A stretch of DNA of 64,000 nucleotides, from assembly GCA_902561075.1 (NCBI GenBank), contig CACEOC010000001.1:1-64000 (forward strand), given 5' to 3'. This DNA is from an uncultured Pelagibacteraceae bacterium (GTDB taxonomy: Bacteria; Pseudomonadota; Alphaproteobacteria; Pelagibacterales; Pelagibacteraceae). A model generated the notes under the pieces. It had not been told where the DNA came from, searched no databases, and worked only from the letters and a program-made list of their open reading frames with translations. The position numbers were made by a program, and so were the translations under genes. Each line of letters opens with the position of its first letter. The first letter of the stretch is position 1. Of the stretch, positions 50,656-59,457 are shown in pieces.

Positions 50656-51816
50656 TTATTTCAATATTTTTTTTATATCTTTTAAAGAAAATAGTTTAGG
50701 TGGTTTACAAGTTGTGTTTATTTTCTTAGGTTTGTTTGTTCTAGCAGAATACATTGTTGATTGAATGAGATCTAAAACATGGACTGAGACTTCTCCATTA
50801 CATCTATGTCTTTTTTTATTTTCTATACTGTATGCCATTTCGGAAAGTCCAACACCTCTATAGTTCGCATTTGTAGGCGACTCGTTTGCTCTAGAGCTTT
50901 GAGATCTTATGTTAATTTTTCCTAAAGGCATTTTGTTAGTTCTAAATTCTTGCCAGGGACTTCCAAGTTTTTTACAAACGTAAACTGAGCCACCAAACAT
51001 ATTTGGGTCAGGTACAATCATTGATCCTTCGGTTCCGTACAATTCAATATGATTTCTTTGATGAGCGATTACATCAAATGATAATGTTAATCTAATAATA
51101 CTGTTATTCTCAAAAACAATTGTTGAAAAATAGGTAGTTGGACTTTCGACCTTAATTTTTTTTCCTTTTTTTGGTCCTATTCCAATAGTTCTAAATTTTG
51201 AACCTTTCATTAAACTCGCTGCTTTAACTTCCTTAGCTGGTCCAAGCAAGTTTACTAATGCTGTCAAATAATACGGCCCCATATCTATTACTGGACCACC
51301 TTCTTTTTTAGCAAACCAAGGTTCAGGATTTGGATGATAAGACTGAACACCAGGGAAGGCAAATATCGCATTACCTAAATTCACTTTTCCAATAATATTT
51401 TTTTCTATTAATTCTTTAGACTTTTGATTACCTCCACCTAAAAAAGTATCTGGCGCATTACCAATATAAAGTTTTTTTTTATTAGCAATTTTTAGCAATT
51501 CTTTCCCATCTTTTAAATTTATTGCCATTGGCTTTTCTGAATAAACATGTTTTCCGTGTAATAGTGATTTTTTGGAAATTATATAATGAGCTTTTGGTGG
51601 GGTTAAGTTTAAAATTATTTCTACTTCTTTATCTTTAAATAGCTGGTTAACTGTTTTAGACTCTATATTATATATTTTAGCGCATTTTTTTGAAACCTCT
51701 TCTTTAATATCTGCACATTTTATAATTTTAAAATTATTAAAGTATTTATGTGCTCTAAAATAAGTCTCTGCTATGTGTCCACATCCAATTAAACCAACTT
51801 TGAAAACTTTAGACAT
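50656..51816 (-). CDS. Gfo/Idh/MocA family oxidoreductase
   Basis: A 386-aa NAD(P)-dependent enzyme with KVGLIGCGHIAETYFRA near the start, YSEKPMAIN near residue 93 (catalytic Lys region), and DMGPYYLTALVNLLGP near 178 with the conserved aspartate and tyrosine/histidine. It is longer than the IolG at 58355 (333 aa), so it is not a duplicate. It abuts the ROK kinase gene (no gap) and overlaps the iolD stop by 1 base. It may oxidise an inositol isomer or a derived sugar. Specificity is unknown. Confidence 0.88.
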   Translation of the reverse strand: MSKVFKVGLIGCGHIAETYFRAHKYFNNFKIIKCADIKEEVSKKCAKIYNIESKTVNQLFKDKEVEIILNLTPPKAHYIISKKSLLHGKHVYSEKPMAINLKDGKELLKIANKKKLYIGNAPDTFLGGGNQKSKELIEKNIIGKVNLGNAIFAFPGVQSYHPNPEPWFAKKEGGPVIDMGPYYLTALVNLLGPAKEVKAASLMKGSKFRTIGIGPKKGKKIKVESPTTYFSTIVFENNSIIRLTLSFDVIAHQRNHIELYGTEGSMIVPDPNMFGGSVYVCKKLGSPWQEFRTNKMPLGKINIRSQSSRANESPTNANYRGVGLSEMAYSIENKKRHRCNGEVSVHVLDLIQSTMYSARTNKPKKINTTCKPPKLFSLKDIKKILK

Positions 51817-53660
51817 TAAACACCCTGTCTTTGTTTTGATTTACCCTCTTTATGAAGTTTTAGAGCTTCTTTATTTTCTTTAGTTTTTGGTAATTCTAAA
51901 GTAGGACTTTCCCAATATGCTGAACCCTCTAACCATTGATAAGAATGAGTTTTAATTGATATTACGTACGTAACTTTAGATTTTTTTGCTCTTTTAAAAG
52001 CTTCCTCTAATTCTTCTATCGATGAAACTTCCTCAGACTTAGCTCCCATACTTTCTGCGTGTTTAGCAAAATTTACTCCAACTAATTTTTTGGTATTTGA
52101 GCTTTCAAATAAACAATTAAATTCTTTACCACCTTTGAATAATTGCAATCTATTTATTACCGCGTGACCCCCATTGTCACAAACTATGATTATAAGTTTA
52201 TTGTCTGTAATAACCGAAGAGTATATGTCCGAGTTATAAAGTAAGTACGACCCATCACCTATGAATGCAATAACCTCTTTATCTGGATTTGCCATTTTGA
52301 TACCCAAAGCCCCTGAAATTTCATAACTCATGCAACTAAATCCCCAATCAGTTTCATGTGTATTCAGTTCTCTAGGTCTCCATATTTGTACTACTTCTCC
52401 AACTAAACCTCCAGCTGCAGTTACAGCAATATCTGATGGGTCGGAATTTCTATAAATAGCTCCCACTGCATGAGCATAACTGGGTAATTTTTGATTGGTT
52501 GGTCCACTTTCTTTATCTACATATTCGTTCCATGACTTTAATTCATTGACAGATTTTTTATGCCATGCGTCTGGTGCTTTCCAATTACCTAGAGCTTGAG
52601 ATAACTCGTTTAAAGAAACTTTAGCATCACCTATTACAGATGAAGCCATATGTTTATTTGCATCAAATCTTGAAACATTTATTGAAATTAATTTGAATTC
52701 TGGATTCTCAAAATTAGCCCATGAACCGGTTGTAAAATCTGCAAGTTTAGTACCAATCGCTATTGCAAGATCAGTTTGTTTTGCAAGATTATTTGCAGCT
52801 TTACCACCCAGTCCGCCAATTGGGCCAAGAAAATGGGAGTGGTCTCTTTTCATAGAAGAGTATCCCATTACAGTTTGAGTTACTGGTATATTATGTTTAA
52901 TAGCGAAAGATGATAACTCTTCCATAGCATTAGAATAGAAAACGCCACCTCCCGAAATAATTAATGGATTATTTGAATTTTTAATTTTTTCTACAGCTTG
53001 TTTTACTTGGAAATCATCTGGCTTTGGTCTTCTAATATTATGGACTCTTTCTACAAAAAACTCTTCTGGGTAATCATAGGTTTCACCCTGTATATCTTGA
53101 GATAAAGATATACAAGCTGGTCCGCAATCAGCTGGGTCTAATAAAACTTGTATCGCTTGAGGTAAAGTTTGTAAAATTTGTTCTGGTCTAGTTATTCTGT
53201 CAAAGTATCTTGTGACAGATTTAAAAGCATCATTTTGTGTTATTCCTGGGTTGTTAAAATGTTCAACTTGTTGCAAAACTGGATCTGGCATTCTATTTGC
53301 ATACGTATCTCCTGGTAAAAATAAAATTGGAAGTCTATTGCTCATTGCAACAGCAGCTGCAGTTACCATATTTGTAGATCCTGGTCCTACTGAACTAGTG
53401 GCAACAAAAATTTGTTTTCTCCTTTTTGCTCTAGCGTAGGCTATTCCTGTTAATGCCATATTTTGTTCGTGATGGCCACGCCAAGTCGGAAGTTTATCTT
53501 TATTTTCCTCCAACGCTTGGCCCAAGCAGGCTACATTTCCGTGTCCAAAGATTCCAAAGGCTCCAGCGAATAAAGGTTCTTTTTTACCATCAATAAGAAT
53601 TTTTTGAGAAATTAAATGTTTAACTATTGCGTGTGCACATGATAGCTTTATTTTTTTCAT
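51816..53660 (-). CDS. iolD: 3D-(3,5/4)-trihydroxycyclohexane-1,2-dione hydrolase
   Basis: A 614-aa thiamine diphosphate enzyme. The TPP glutamate is in WRGHHEQNMALTGIAYA near residue 60, VATSSVGPGSTNMVTAAA lies near 88, NRLPILFLPGD near 108, and the C-terminal TPP motif is AFIGDGSYLLYNSDIYSS with CDNGGHAVI near 470-495. The combination matches IolD rather than acetolactate synthase. IolD opens the ring of the inosose-derived dione to 5-deoxyglucuronate. It overlaps the Gfo/Idh gene by 1 base. It is divergent from the aldehyde dehydrogenase gene, with 56 bases between. Confidence 0.95.
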   Translation of the reverse strand: MKKIKLSCAHAIVKHLISQKILIDGKKEPLFAGAFGIFGHGNVACLGQALEENKDKLPTWRGHHEQNMALTGIAYARAKRRKQIFVATSSVGPGSTNMVTAAAVAMSNRLPILFLPGDTYANRMPDPVLQQVEHFNNPGITQNDAFKSVTRYFDRITRPEQILQTLPQAIQVLLDPADCGPACISLSQDIQGETYDYPEEFFVERVHNIRRPKPDDFQVKQAVEKIKNSNNPLIISGGGVFYSNAMEELSSFAIKHNIPVTQTVMGYSSMKRDHSHFLGPIGGLGGKAANNLAKQTDLAIAIGTKLADFTTGSWANFENPEFKLISINVSRFDANKHMASSVIGDAKVSLNELSQALGNWKAPDAWHKKSVNELKSWNEYVDKESGPTNQKLPSYAHAVGAIYRNSDPSDIAVTAAGGLVGEVVQIWRPRELNTHETDWGFSCMSYEISGALGIKMANPDKEVIAFIGDGSYLLYNSDIYSSVITDNKLIIIVCDNGGHAVINRLQLFKGGKEFNCLFESSNTKKLVGVNFAKHAESMGAKSEEVSSIEELEEAFKRAKKSKVTYVISIKTHSYQWLEGSAYWESPTLELPKTKENKEALKLHKEGKSKQRQGV

Positions 53661-53716
53661 AATTATCGCTATATTCTCATTAATAAATTCACGTAATTAA
53701 GCATAAAATAAAAAAT

Positions 53717-55159
53717 ATGTATAGTAAATTTGGTCAGTTCATAGATGGTAAGTGGTTACAAGCAGAAAAAGGTGAAACTTATGAAGTAGTTAACCCAGCG
53801 ACAGAGGAAATTATTGGCAAAGCATCAAAAGCTTCATCATTAGATGTACAGAAAGCTCTAAAGTCAGCTGAAAAAGGTTTAGAGATTTGGAAAAATACAG
53901 CTCCATGGCAAAGATCATACACAATTAGAAAAATTGCAGACTTACTTAGAGAAAAAAAGAAAGTCATGGCTAAATGGCTAACGTTAGAAGTTGGCAAACC
54001 ATTGTTAGAAGGTGAGGGAGAAACAAATGGAGCTGCAGACATTTTTGAATGGAATGCAGAAGAAACTAAAAGAATTTATGGTCAAACAGTAGAAAGTCGA
54101 TCGCCAGATACAAGGGTTCACATATATTATCAGCCAGTCGGAGTTGTTGCAGCGTTAGTGCCCTGGAACTTTCCCTTAATTTTAGCAGCAAGAAAAATTT
54201 CTACTGCTTTAGCTGCTGGTTGTTCAGTAATTTGTAAACCAGATGTGATTACACCAGGAACAGTAATGGAGCTAGTGGATATTTGTAAAGAAGCTGGTGT
54301 TCCGCCTGGAGTAGTAAATCTTCTTTCAGGAGATCCTCCAAGTATATCTAATGAATTACTCGAATCTGATATTGTTAAGAAAGTTTCAATTACGGGCTCT
54401 ACTAGAGTAGGTAAATTAATTTTAAAAAAAGCAGCTGATAAAGTTCAAAGAGTTACTATGGAATTAAGTGGTCATTCACCTTTTATAGTTTTTGATGATG
54501 TTGATATAAATAAAGTTGCAGATATGGCTATTACAGCAAAATTTAGAAACAATGGACAAGTCTGTATTTCACCAAACAGATTTTATATTCAAGAAAAAAG
54601 GAAAGAAGAATTTATAAATGCATTCATAGAGAAAACAAAAAAATTAAAAATAGGTAATGGTATGGATGAAGGAGTGCAATTAGGTCCCTTAGCAACAGCT
54701 AAAAGACTATCAGAGGTAGAGGAACTAGTAGACATAACAAAAAAAGAAGGTGCTAAAGTTTTATTAGGTGGAAAAAGGCCATCGGGATTTAATAAAGGAT
54801 ATTTTTATGAACCAACTGTATTCGATGAAGTTAAAGACAATTATACAATTATGAAACAAGAACCTTTTGGTCCATTAGTTCCTATGTTGTCATTTAAAAC
54901 TTTTGATGAAGTTATTGAAAGGGCGAATAATAATGATTTAGGTCTTTGTAGTTATATTTACACAGATTCAATGAAGCAGGCTCATAAAGCATCTGAATTA
55001 ATGGAAACCGGAACAGTTGCTGTTAACACGCCTGTAGTAGCTATTGCAGAGGCACCTTTTGGCGGAATTAAACAAACCGGCTATGGTCGTGAAGGTGGAT
55101 CAATGGCAATTAAGGACTACTTAAACATAAAATATACACACCTAGGTCTCAAAACTTAA
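53717..55159 (+). CDS. NAD(P)-dependent aldehyde dehydrogenase
   Basis: A 480-aa ALDH. Marks are VALVPWNFPLILAARK near residue 141, FIGSTxxG-type SITGSTRVGK near 225, catalytic Glu in TMELSGHSP near 250 (usual form ELGGxxP; here Ser replaces the first Gly), and catalytic Cys in NNGQVCISPNRFY near 283. EPFGPL lies near 380. It resembles succinate- or ketoglutarate-semialdehyde dehydrogenases more than CoA-acylating MmsA/IolA. It starts the plus-strand part of the inositol-like cluster and is followed immediately by the aldolase gene (1-base overlap), suggesting it oxidises the aldehyde released. Confidence 0.9.
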   Translation: MYSKFGQFIDGKWLQAEKGETYEVVNPATEEIIGKASKASSLDVQKALKSAEKGLEIWKNTAPWQRSYTIRKIADLLREKKKVMAKWLTLEVGKPLLEGEGETNGAADIFEWNAEETKRIYGQTVESRSPDTRVHIYYQPVGVVAALVPWNFPLILAARKISTALAAGCSVICKPDVITPGTVMELVDICKEAGVPPGVVNLLSGDPPSISNELLESDIVKKVSITGSTRVGKLILKKAADKVQRVTMELSGHSPFIVFDDVDINKVADMAITAKFRNNGQVCISPNRFYIQEKRKEEFINAFIEKTKKLKIGNGMDEGVQLGPLATAKRLSEVEELVDITKKEGAKVLLGGKRPSGFNKGYFYEPTVFDEVKDNYTIMKQEPFGPLVPMLSFKTFDEVIERANNNDLGLCSYIYTDSMKQAHKASELMETGTVAVNTPVVAIAEAPFGGIKQTGYGREGGSMAIKDYLNIKYTHLGLKT

Positions 55160-55950
55160 TGAAAAAAAATAAATTAAAACAAATGATGGCAGACGGCAAA
55201 CCAATCATTAATGGATGGCTTCAAATACCTAGTTCATTTTCAGCAGAGGTAATGGCAAATCAAGGATGGGATTCCCTTACTATAGACATGCAACACGGTG
55301 TAATTGATTATCCTAATGCATTGCAGATGCTCCAAGCAATTTCAACAACTGAAACAACACCTTTAGCTAGAGTAAATTGGAACGAACCAGGTCAAATAAT
55401 GAAAATTTTAGATGCTGGTTGTTATGGCGTAATCTGTCCAATGGTTAGTAATAGAAAAGAAGCAGAGAATTTTGTGCAAGCTTGTTTATATCCACCTGAC
55501 GGTTACAGAAGCTTTGGGCCAATTAGAGGGCTTATTTATGGTGGTGGAGATTATGGAGATTATGCTAACAATGAGATTTTAAAACTTGCAATGATTGAGA
55601 CGAAAGAAGCTCTGGATAATTTAGATGAAATAATGAGTACAAGTGGGTTAGATGGAATTTACATTGGACCAGCAGATTTAAGTTTGGCTATTGGCCAGAA
55701 ACCTGCTTTTGATAATCCTGAAGGGTCACCAACTTTTAAAGAAATAAAAAAAATTTTAGATCATGCAAAAAAAAATAATATCTTTGCAGGAATTCACAAT
55801 GCGACACCAGAATACGCGAAAAAAATGTTGGATCTTGGTTTTAATCTAGTCACTGTTGGATCAGATCAAAGATATATGAGTAGTGGTGCGAAAGAAGCTG
55901 TTTCGAAACTAAAACTAACAAAATCCTCTGAAGAATCGAAGTCATATTAA
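55159..55950 (+). CDS. HpcH/HpaI-family aldolase
   Basis: A 263-aa class II pyruvate aldolase. Marks are INGWLQIPSSFSAEVMANQGWDSLTIDMQHG near the start (catalytic His), LARVNWNEPGQIMKILDAGCYGVICPMV near 70-95 (substrate Arg), AMIETKEALDNLDEIM near 150 (metal Glu) and GPADLSLAIG near 172 (metal Asp). Relatives cleave 4-hydroxy-2-oxo acids or 2-keto-3-deoxy sugar acids into pyruvate and an aldehyde. Being flanked by an aldehyde dehydrogenase and a hydroxyacid dehydrogenase, it may do the C-C cleavage of this cluster. Substrate inferred only by class. Confidence 0.88.
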   Translation: MKKNKLKQMMADGKPIINGWLQIPSSFSAEVMANQGWDSLTIDMQHGVIDYPNALQMLQAISTTETTPLARVNWNEPGQIMKILDAGCYGVICPMVSNRKEAENFVQACLYPPDGYRSFGPIRGLIYGGGDYGDYANNEILKLAMIETKEALDNLDEIMSTSGLDGIYIGPADLSLAIGQKPAFDNPEGSPTFKEIKKILDHAKKNNIFAGIHNATPEYAKKMLDLGFNLVTVGSDQRYMSSGAKEAVSKLKLTKSSEESKSY

Positions 55951-55955
55951 TTTAA

Positions 55956-56912
55956 GTGAAAAACATATTAATAATTCAACCAATAGATAAATCGGGAATT
56001 GAAATTTTAGAAAATCGCCCAGATTATAATTTTGAGATAATTGATGGAACTGATTTAGAACAAATAAAAGAAAAGATTGTTAAATGCGATGGAATATCAA
56101 TTAGAACTGCTAAATTACCAGCCGATGTAATTAGAAGTGCAAAAAACCTTAAAATTATTTCAAGACATGGTGTTGGATATGACAATATAGACCTAGAGGC
56201 TGCAAAAGAAAAAAATGTTACAATTTCTATAACTGCTACTGCTAATGCAGTTGCGGTTGCGGAACATGTAATGTTTATGCTTTTAAATATCTCAAAACGA
56301 AAGGATATGTATGACAAAACTGTCAAATCAGGAAGATTTAATGATAGAAATAAACTTCCAAAAACAATAGAGCTTTGGAATAAAAATATTTTAATTATGG
56401 GTTTTGGGAGAATAGGTAAAAGTTTGATAAAACGATGTATTGGTTTTGAAATGAATGTTTATGTTTATGACCCATTCGTTTCAAAAGAGGAAATTGAGAG
56501 TCTTGGTGGTAAAAAAATAGAAGATTTAAAAGAAGGAGTAAAAAAAATGGACGCTTTAACTCTACATATGCCTTTAAATGAAAAAACAAAAAATATAATT
56601 AATTACGAAGTTTTAAAAAATATGAAAAAAAATTGTATAATTATTAATGCATCAAGAGGCGGAATAATTAATGAGAATGATTTAAATAAATCATTAAATG
56701 AAAATAAAATATTTGGAGCTGGTCTTGATGTATTTGATACTGAGCCACCTGATAATGACAACCCTTTGCTAAAAAACGATAAAACTTTTTTAAGTCCACA
56801 TACTGCAGCTTTTACTGAAGAATGTATGGTTAGAATGGGAAAAGAAACAATTCAAAATATAATTGATTTTTTTGATAAAAAATTGGAAAAATCAAAAATA
56901 GTGAAGCTTTGA
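55956..56912 (+). CDS. D-2-hydroxyacid dehydrogenase (SerA-like)
   Basis: A 318-aa protein starting at GTG. It shows SRHGVGYDNIDLEAA near residue 70, ILIMGFGRIGKSLIKRC near 148 (NAD loop), LHMPLNEKTKNIIN near 208, INASRGGIINENDL near 232 (catalytic Arg), FDTEPPDNDNP near 262, and SPHTAAFTEE near 280 (catalytic His). It reduces or oxidises 2-oxo/2-hydroxy acids with NAD(P). It starts 5 bases after the aldolase gene. SerA proper usually has extra C-terminal domains that are absent here, so a catabolic role is more likely. Confidence 0.88.
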   Translation: MKNILIIQPIDKSGIEILENRPDYNFEIIDGTDLEQIKEKIVKCDGISIRTAKLPADVIRSAKNLKIISRHGVGYDNIDLEAAKEKNVTISITATANAVAVAEHVMFMLLNISKRKDMYDKTVKSGRFNDRNKLPKTIELWNKNILIMGFGRIGKSLIKRCIGFEMNVYVYDPFVSKEEIESLGGKKIEDLKEGVKKMDALTLHMPLNEKTKNIINYEVLKNMKKNCIIINASRGGIINENDLNKSLNENKIFGAGLDVFDTEPPDNDNPLLKNDKTFLSPHTAAFTEECMVRMGKETIQNIIDFFDKKLEKSKIVKL

Positions 56913-57409
56913 TGAAAATGAATTTAAAAAATTTTGGTTTACTTGAGGTAATAGTAATAATGTCTCTGATTTATGTTGTGGGAATGCTAATTTGGACAGC
57001 AAGCACAAGACCTGCTGTTGAGGCAAAAGCAAACTTAGTTAAAGAAAATCATAAAAAAGTTGTTGATTTTATTAATGGAGAAATAAACAAATGTGACAAC
57101 GACTCTGAGGGAGTTACTATTTGGGGAGACCAATGTAGCGATGAATGGATTGCAGACAAAGTTGTAAGTTATATAAATTTAAATTTAAATATTCAAAATC
57201 CATTTTCCGATGACGCTAAAGTAAAAACAGATCCTGACCCAAGAATTAAAGCTGAAGGTAAGGCAGGACAAGCTACAGAAATGGGAGTTATATTTTTAAT
57301 GTCATCTAATTTTCTCTCAGAACCTGGATCTGAGTGGGTTATAGGAACCTGTTTTAAATCGCCATGTGTTGCTGCTGGTAACAATGAATTGACTTCTATT
57401 TATAGATAA
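56912..57409 (+). CDS. Secreted/membrane-anchored protein with pilin-like N-terminus, unknown
   Basis: A 165-aa protein from the ATG at 56912. The ORF track uses an earlier TTG, but the ATG overlaps the upstream stop as TGATG, a typical coupled start. The N-terminus KNFGLLEVIVIMSLIYVVGMLIW is a single hydrophobic helix preceded by a short basic stretch and contains a glycine-then-glutamate pattern recalling type IV prepilins, though the spacing is not canonical. The soluble part has four cysteines (KCDN, DQCS, GTCFKSPC). No known family. It is conserved in operon position between a hydroxyacid dehydrogenase and iolE, odd for a catabolic cluster. Confidence 0.7.
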   Translation: MKMNLKNFGLLEVIVIMSLIYVVGMLIWTASTRPAVEAKANLVKENHKKVVDFINGEINKCDNDSEGVTIWGDQCSDEWIADKVVSYINLNLNIQNPFSDDAKVKTDPDPRIKAEGKAGQATEMGVIFLMSSNFLSEPGSEWVIGTCFKSPCVAAGNNELTSIYR

Positions 57410-58312
57410 TTATTTTTTAAATATTTCTAAATCTACAGAGTTTAAAGTTTTATGAAGGTATTTATACCCTTTAATAGCATACTCTAACGGATTAGCTTTT
57501 TTTGGATCTTGCTCTGCTTCAACAACTAACCATCCCGTGTAATTTTTTTCTTTAAGTGTTAGAAAAATTGGCCTGTAGTCTATACAACCATCTCCTGGAA
57601 CAGTAAACGCTCCCTCAAGAAATGCATCTCTAAAACTTAAATCGTTTTTTAATGATTTTTCTAAAATATTTTTTCTGATATCTTTACAATGAATATGGTG
57701 AATTCTTTCGTAATAACTCTCCAATATTTTTTGAGAATCGCCTTGGGCAAATAGCATATGACCAGTATCTAATGTAAGTTTAACACTGTCGTTAGTGTTA
57801 TCTAATAATCTCATAGTATCGGCCTCAGTTTCTATTACTGTACCCATATGATGGTGGTATGCTAAAGGCATTCCTTCATCTTCTAAATATTTACCCATTT
57901 CTGAGATTTTATAACTAAATGATTTCCATTCATCATTATCCATTTTAGGTCTTGTTGAAAGTTTTCTTTTATGATCGCCTTGTATAGATCCTGATACTTC
58001 AGCAAAAACAATACAAGGCGAATTACAGTCTTTAAATAAGTTTAATTGAGATCTTAAATATTCCCTTTCTTCATTTACAGTATTTTTTCTTAGATTAGCT
58101 CCATACCAGCCGCCACATAAATCTATTTTATATTTATCTAATTTAGGAATAAGTTCTTCAGACTTTTTTGGAAACTTACCACCAAATTCTACTCCGATGA
58201 AACCTGCCTGATTTGCCTCTGATAAACATTGTTCTAAAGTAGTTTCACCACCTAACTCGGGCATGTCATCATTACTCCACGCAATTGGTGCTACTCCTAA
58301 TTTTACTGACAT
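57410..58312 (-). CDS. iolE: Myo-inosose-2 dehydratase
   Basis: A 300-aa TIM-barrel protein. The start LGVAPIAWSNDDMPELGG and GFIGVEFGGKFP are characteristic of IolE. Metal ligands are suggested by LAYHHHMGTVIE near residue 150, LTLDTGHMLF near 180, HIHCKDIRK near 210, and WLVVEAEQDP near 265. IolE dehydrates scyllo-inosose to the dione that IolD hydrolyses, so two consecutive steps of inositol breakdown are present. It converges on the pilin-like gene with no gap between the stops. Confidence 0.93.
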   Translation of the reverse strand: MSVKLGVAPIAWSNDDMPELGGETTLEQCLSEANQAGFIGVEFGGKFPKKSEELIPKLDKYKIDLCGGWYGANLRKNTVNEEREYLRSQLNLFKDCNSPCIVFAEVSGSIQGDHKRKLSTRPKMDNDEWKSFSYKISEMGKYLEDEGMPLAYHHHMGTVIETEADTMRLLDNTNDSVKLTLDTGHMLFAQGDSQKILESYYERIHHIHCKDIRKNILEKSLKNDLSFRDAFLEGAFTVPGDGCIDYRPIFLTLKEKNYTGWLVVEAEQDPKKANPLEYAIKGYKYLHKTLNSVDLEIFKK

Positions 58313-58354
58313 AAGAATTTTTTTAGTTAAAATGTCTTTTATTATAAAATTTTA

Positions 58355-59356
58355 ATGATTGATATAGCTTTATTTGGACTTGGTAGAATTGGTATTATGC
58401 ATGGTAAGAATTTGATGCGTAATAGGGAATTTAATCTTAAATACATATATGACATTGATAAGAATTTGTCTAAGAAATATTCGAAAATACTCAAGTCAAT
58501 TGCTGTAAATAGTCCTTCTGAGATTTTTAAAGATAAAGATATTAAAGCTATATTTATTGCATCAACAACGTCTACACATATCAAATTAATACTAGAGGGT
58601 GTAAAAAATAAAAAAATAATTTTTTGTGAAAAACCGTTAGACCTGAGTATTAAAAAAATCAATGAATGCAAAAAGATTATTAAAAAGTTTAACCCTAAAA
58701 TACAGCTAGGATTTAATAGAAGATATGATCCAGGTCATTTTAGACTGAAACAAGAGCTCACCAAAGGTAAAATTGGAAAATTAGAAAAAATTATAATTAC
58801 AAGTCGAGATCCTGCCCCACCATCGATTAAGTATTTAAAAGAGTCGGGAGGTATTTTTAGAGATATGATGATACATGATTTTGATTTAGTTAGATTTTAT
58901 CTTGAAAAAGATGAACCTCTAAAATTAATTGCATCAGGAAGTAATATTTCAGATAAAAGATTTATTAAAATTAAAGATTATGAATTGGCATCTTGTATAA
59001 TTAATTCAAAAAGTGGTGTCCAAGTTATTATTACTAATTCAAGACATTGCAGTTTTGGATACGATCAACGAGTTGAGTTATTTGGGTCTAAAGGCATGAT
59101 TATATCTGAAAATAAAAGAGAAAACGAAACATCCTTATATTCATCAAATTCTACCTCTAGCAAATCTCCATTGCTAAATTTTTTTATCGAAAGATATAAA
59201 GATGCTTATAAAAACCAATTATATGATTTTTCAAAATTCATAAAAAAAAATATTCGACCACTTGCAGAATTTGAGGAAGGTAGGCGTGCTTTAATAATGG
59301 CAAACGCGGCAAAAAAATCTATTAGTTCAAAAAAGTTCGAAAAGCTTACTTTCTAA
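58355..59356 (+). CDS. iolG: Inositol 2-dehydrogenase
   Basis: A 333-aa Gfo/Idh protein with FGLGRIGIMHGKNL near the start, FCEKPLDLS near residue 91, QLGFNRRYDPGHFRLK near 118, SRDPAPPSIKYLKESGG near 150, and FRDMMIHDFDLVRFY near 170 (catalytic Asp and His). The GFNRRYD and SRDPAPPS blocks are those of IolG enzymes oxidising myo-inositol to scyllo-inosose. Divergent from iolE across 42 bases, and 101 bases upstream of the importer genes. Confidence 0.92.
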   Translation: MIDIALFGLGRIGIMHGKNLMRNREFNLKYIYDIDKNLSKKYSKILKSIAVNSPSEIFKDKDIKAIFIASTTSTHIKLILEGVKNKKIIFCEKPLDLSIKKINECKKIIKKFNPKIQLGFNRRYDPGHFRLKQELTKGKIGKLEKIIITSRDPAPPSIKYLKESGGIFRDMMIHDFDLVRFYLEKDEPLKLIASGSNISDKRFIKIKDYELASCIINSKSGVQVIITNSRHCSFGYDQRVELFGSKGMIISENKRENETSLYSSNSTSSKSPLLNFFIERYKDAYKNQLYDFSKFIKKNIRPLAEFEEGRRALIMANAAKKSISSKKFEKLTF

Positions 59357-59447
59357 TTGAATCAACTGTTACTAGAACACAACCTATCATCTTTACAACT
59401 AAACTATATTTTGATTAGATTTTAGTTTTAAAAGTTAACTTTAAAAT

Positions 59448-59457
59448 GAGGAGACGA
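59448..59457 (+). promoter_or_regulatory. Ribosome binding site deciding the importer SBP start
   Basis: GAGGAG followed by a 4-base spacer precedes the ATG at 59458. The ORF track begins at the ATG of 59446, which overlaps this site and would add four basic residues before the signal peptide. The spacing rule favours 59458. A 12-base palindrome AAAGTTAACTTT lies just upstream at 59431-59442. Confidence 0.75.
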
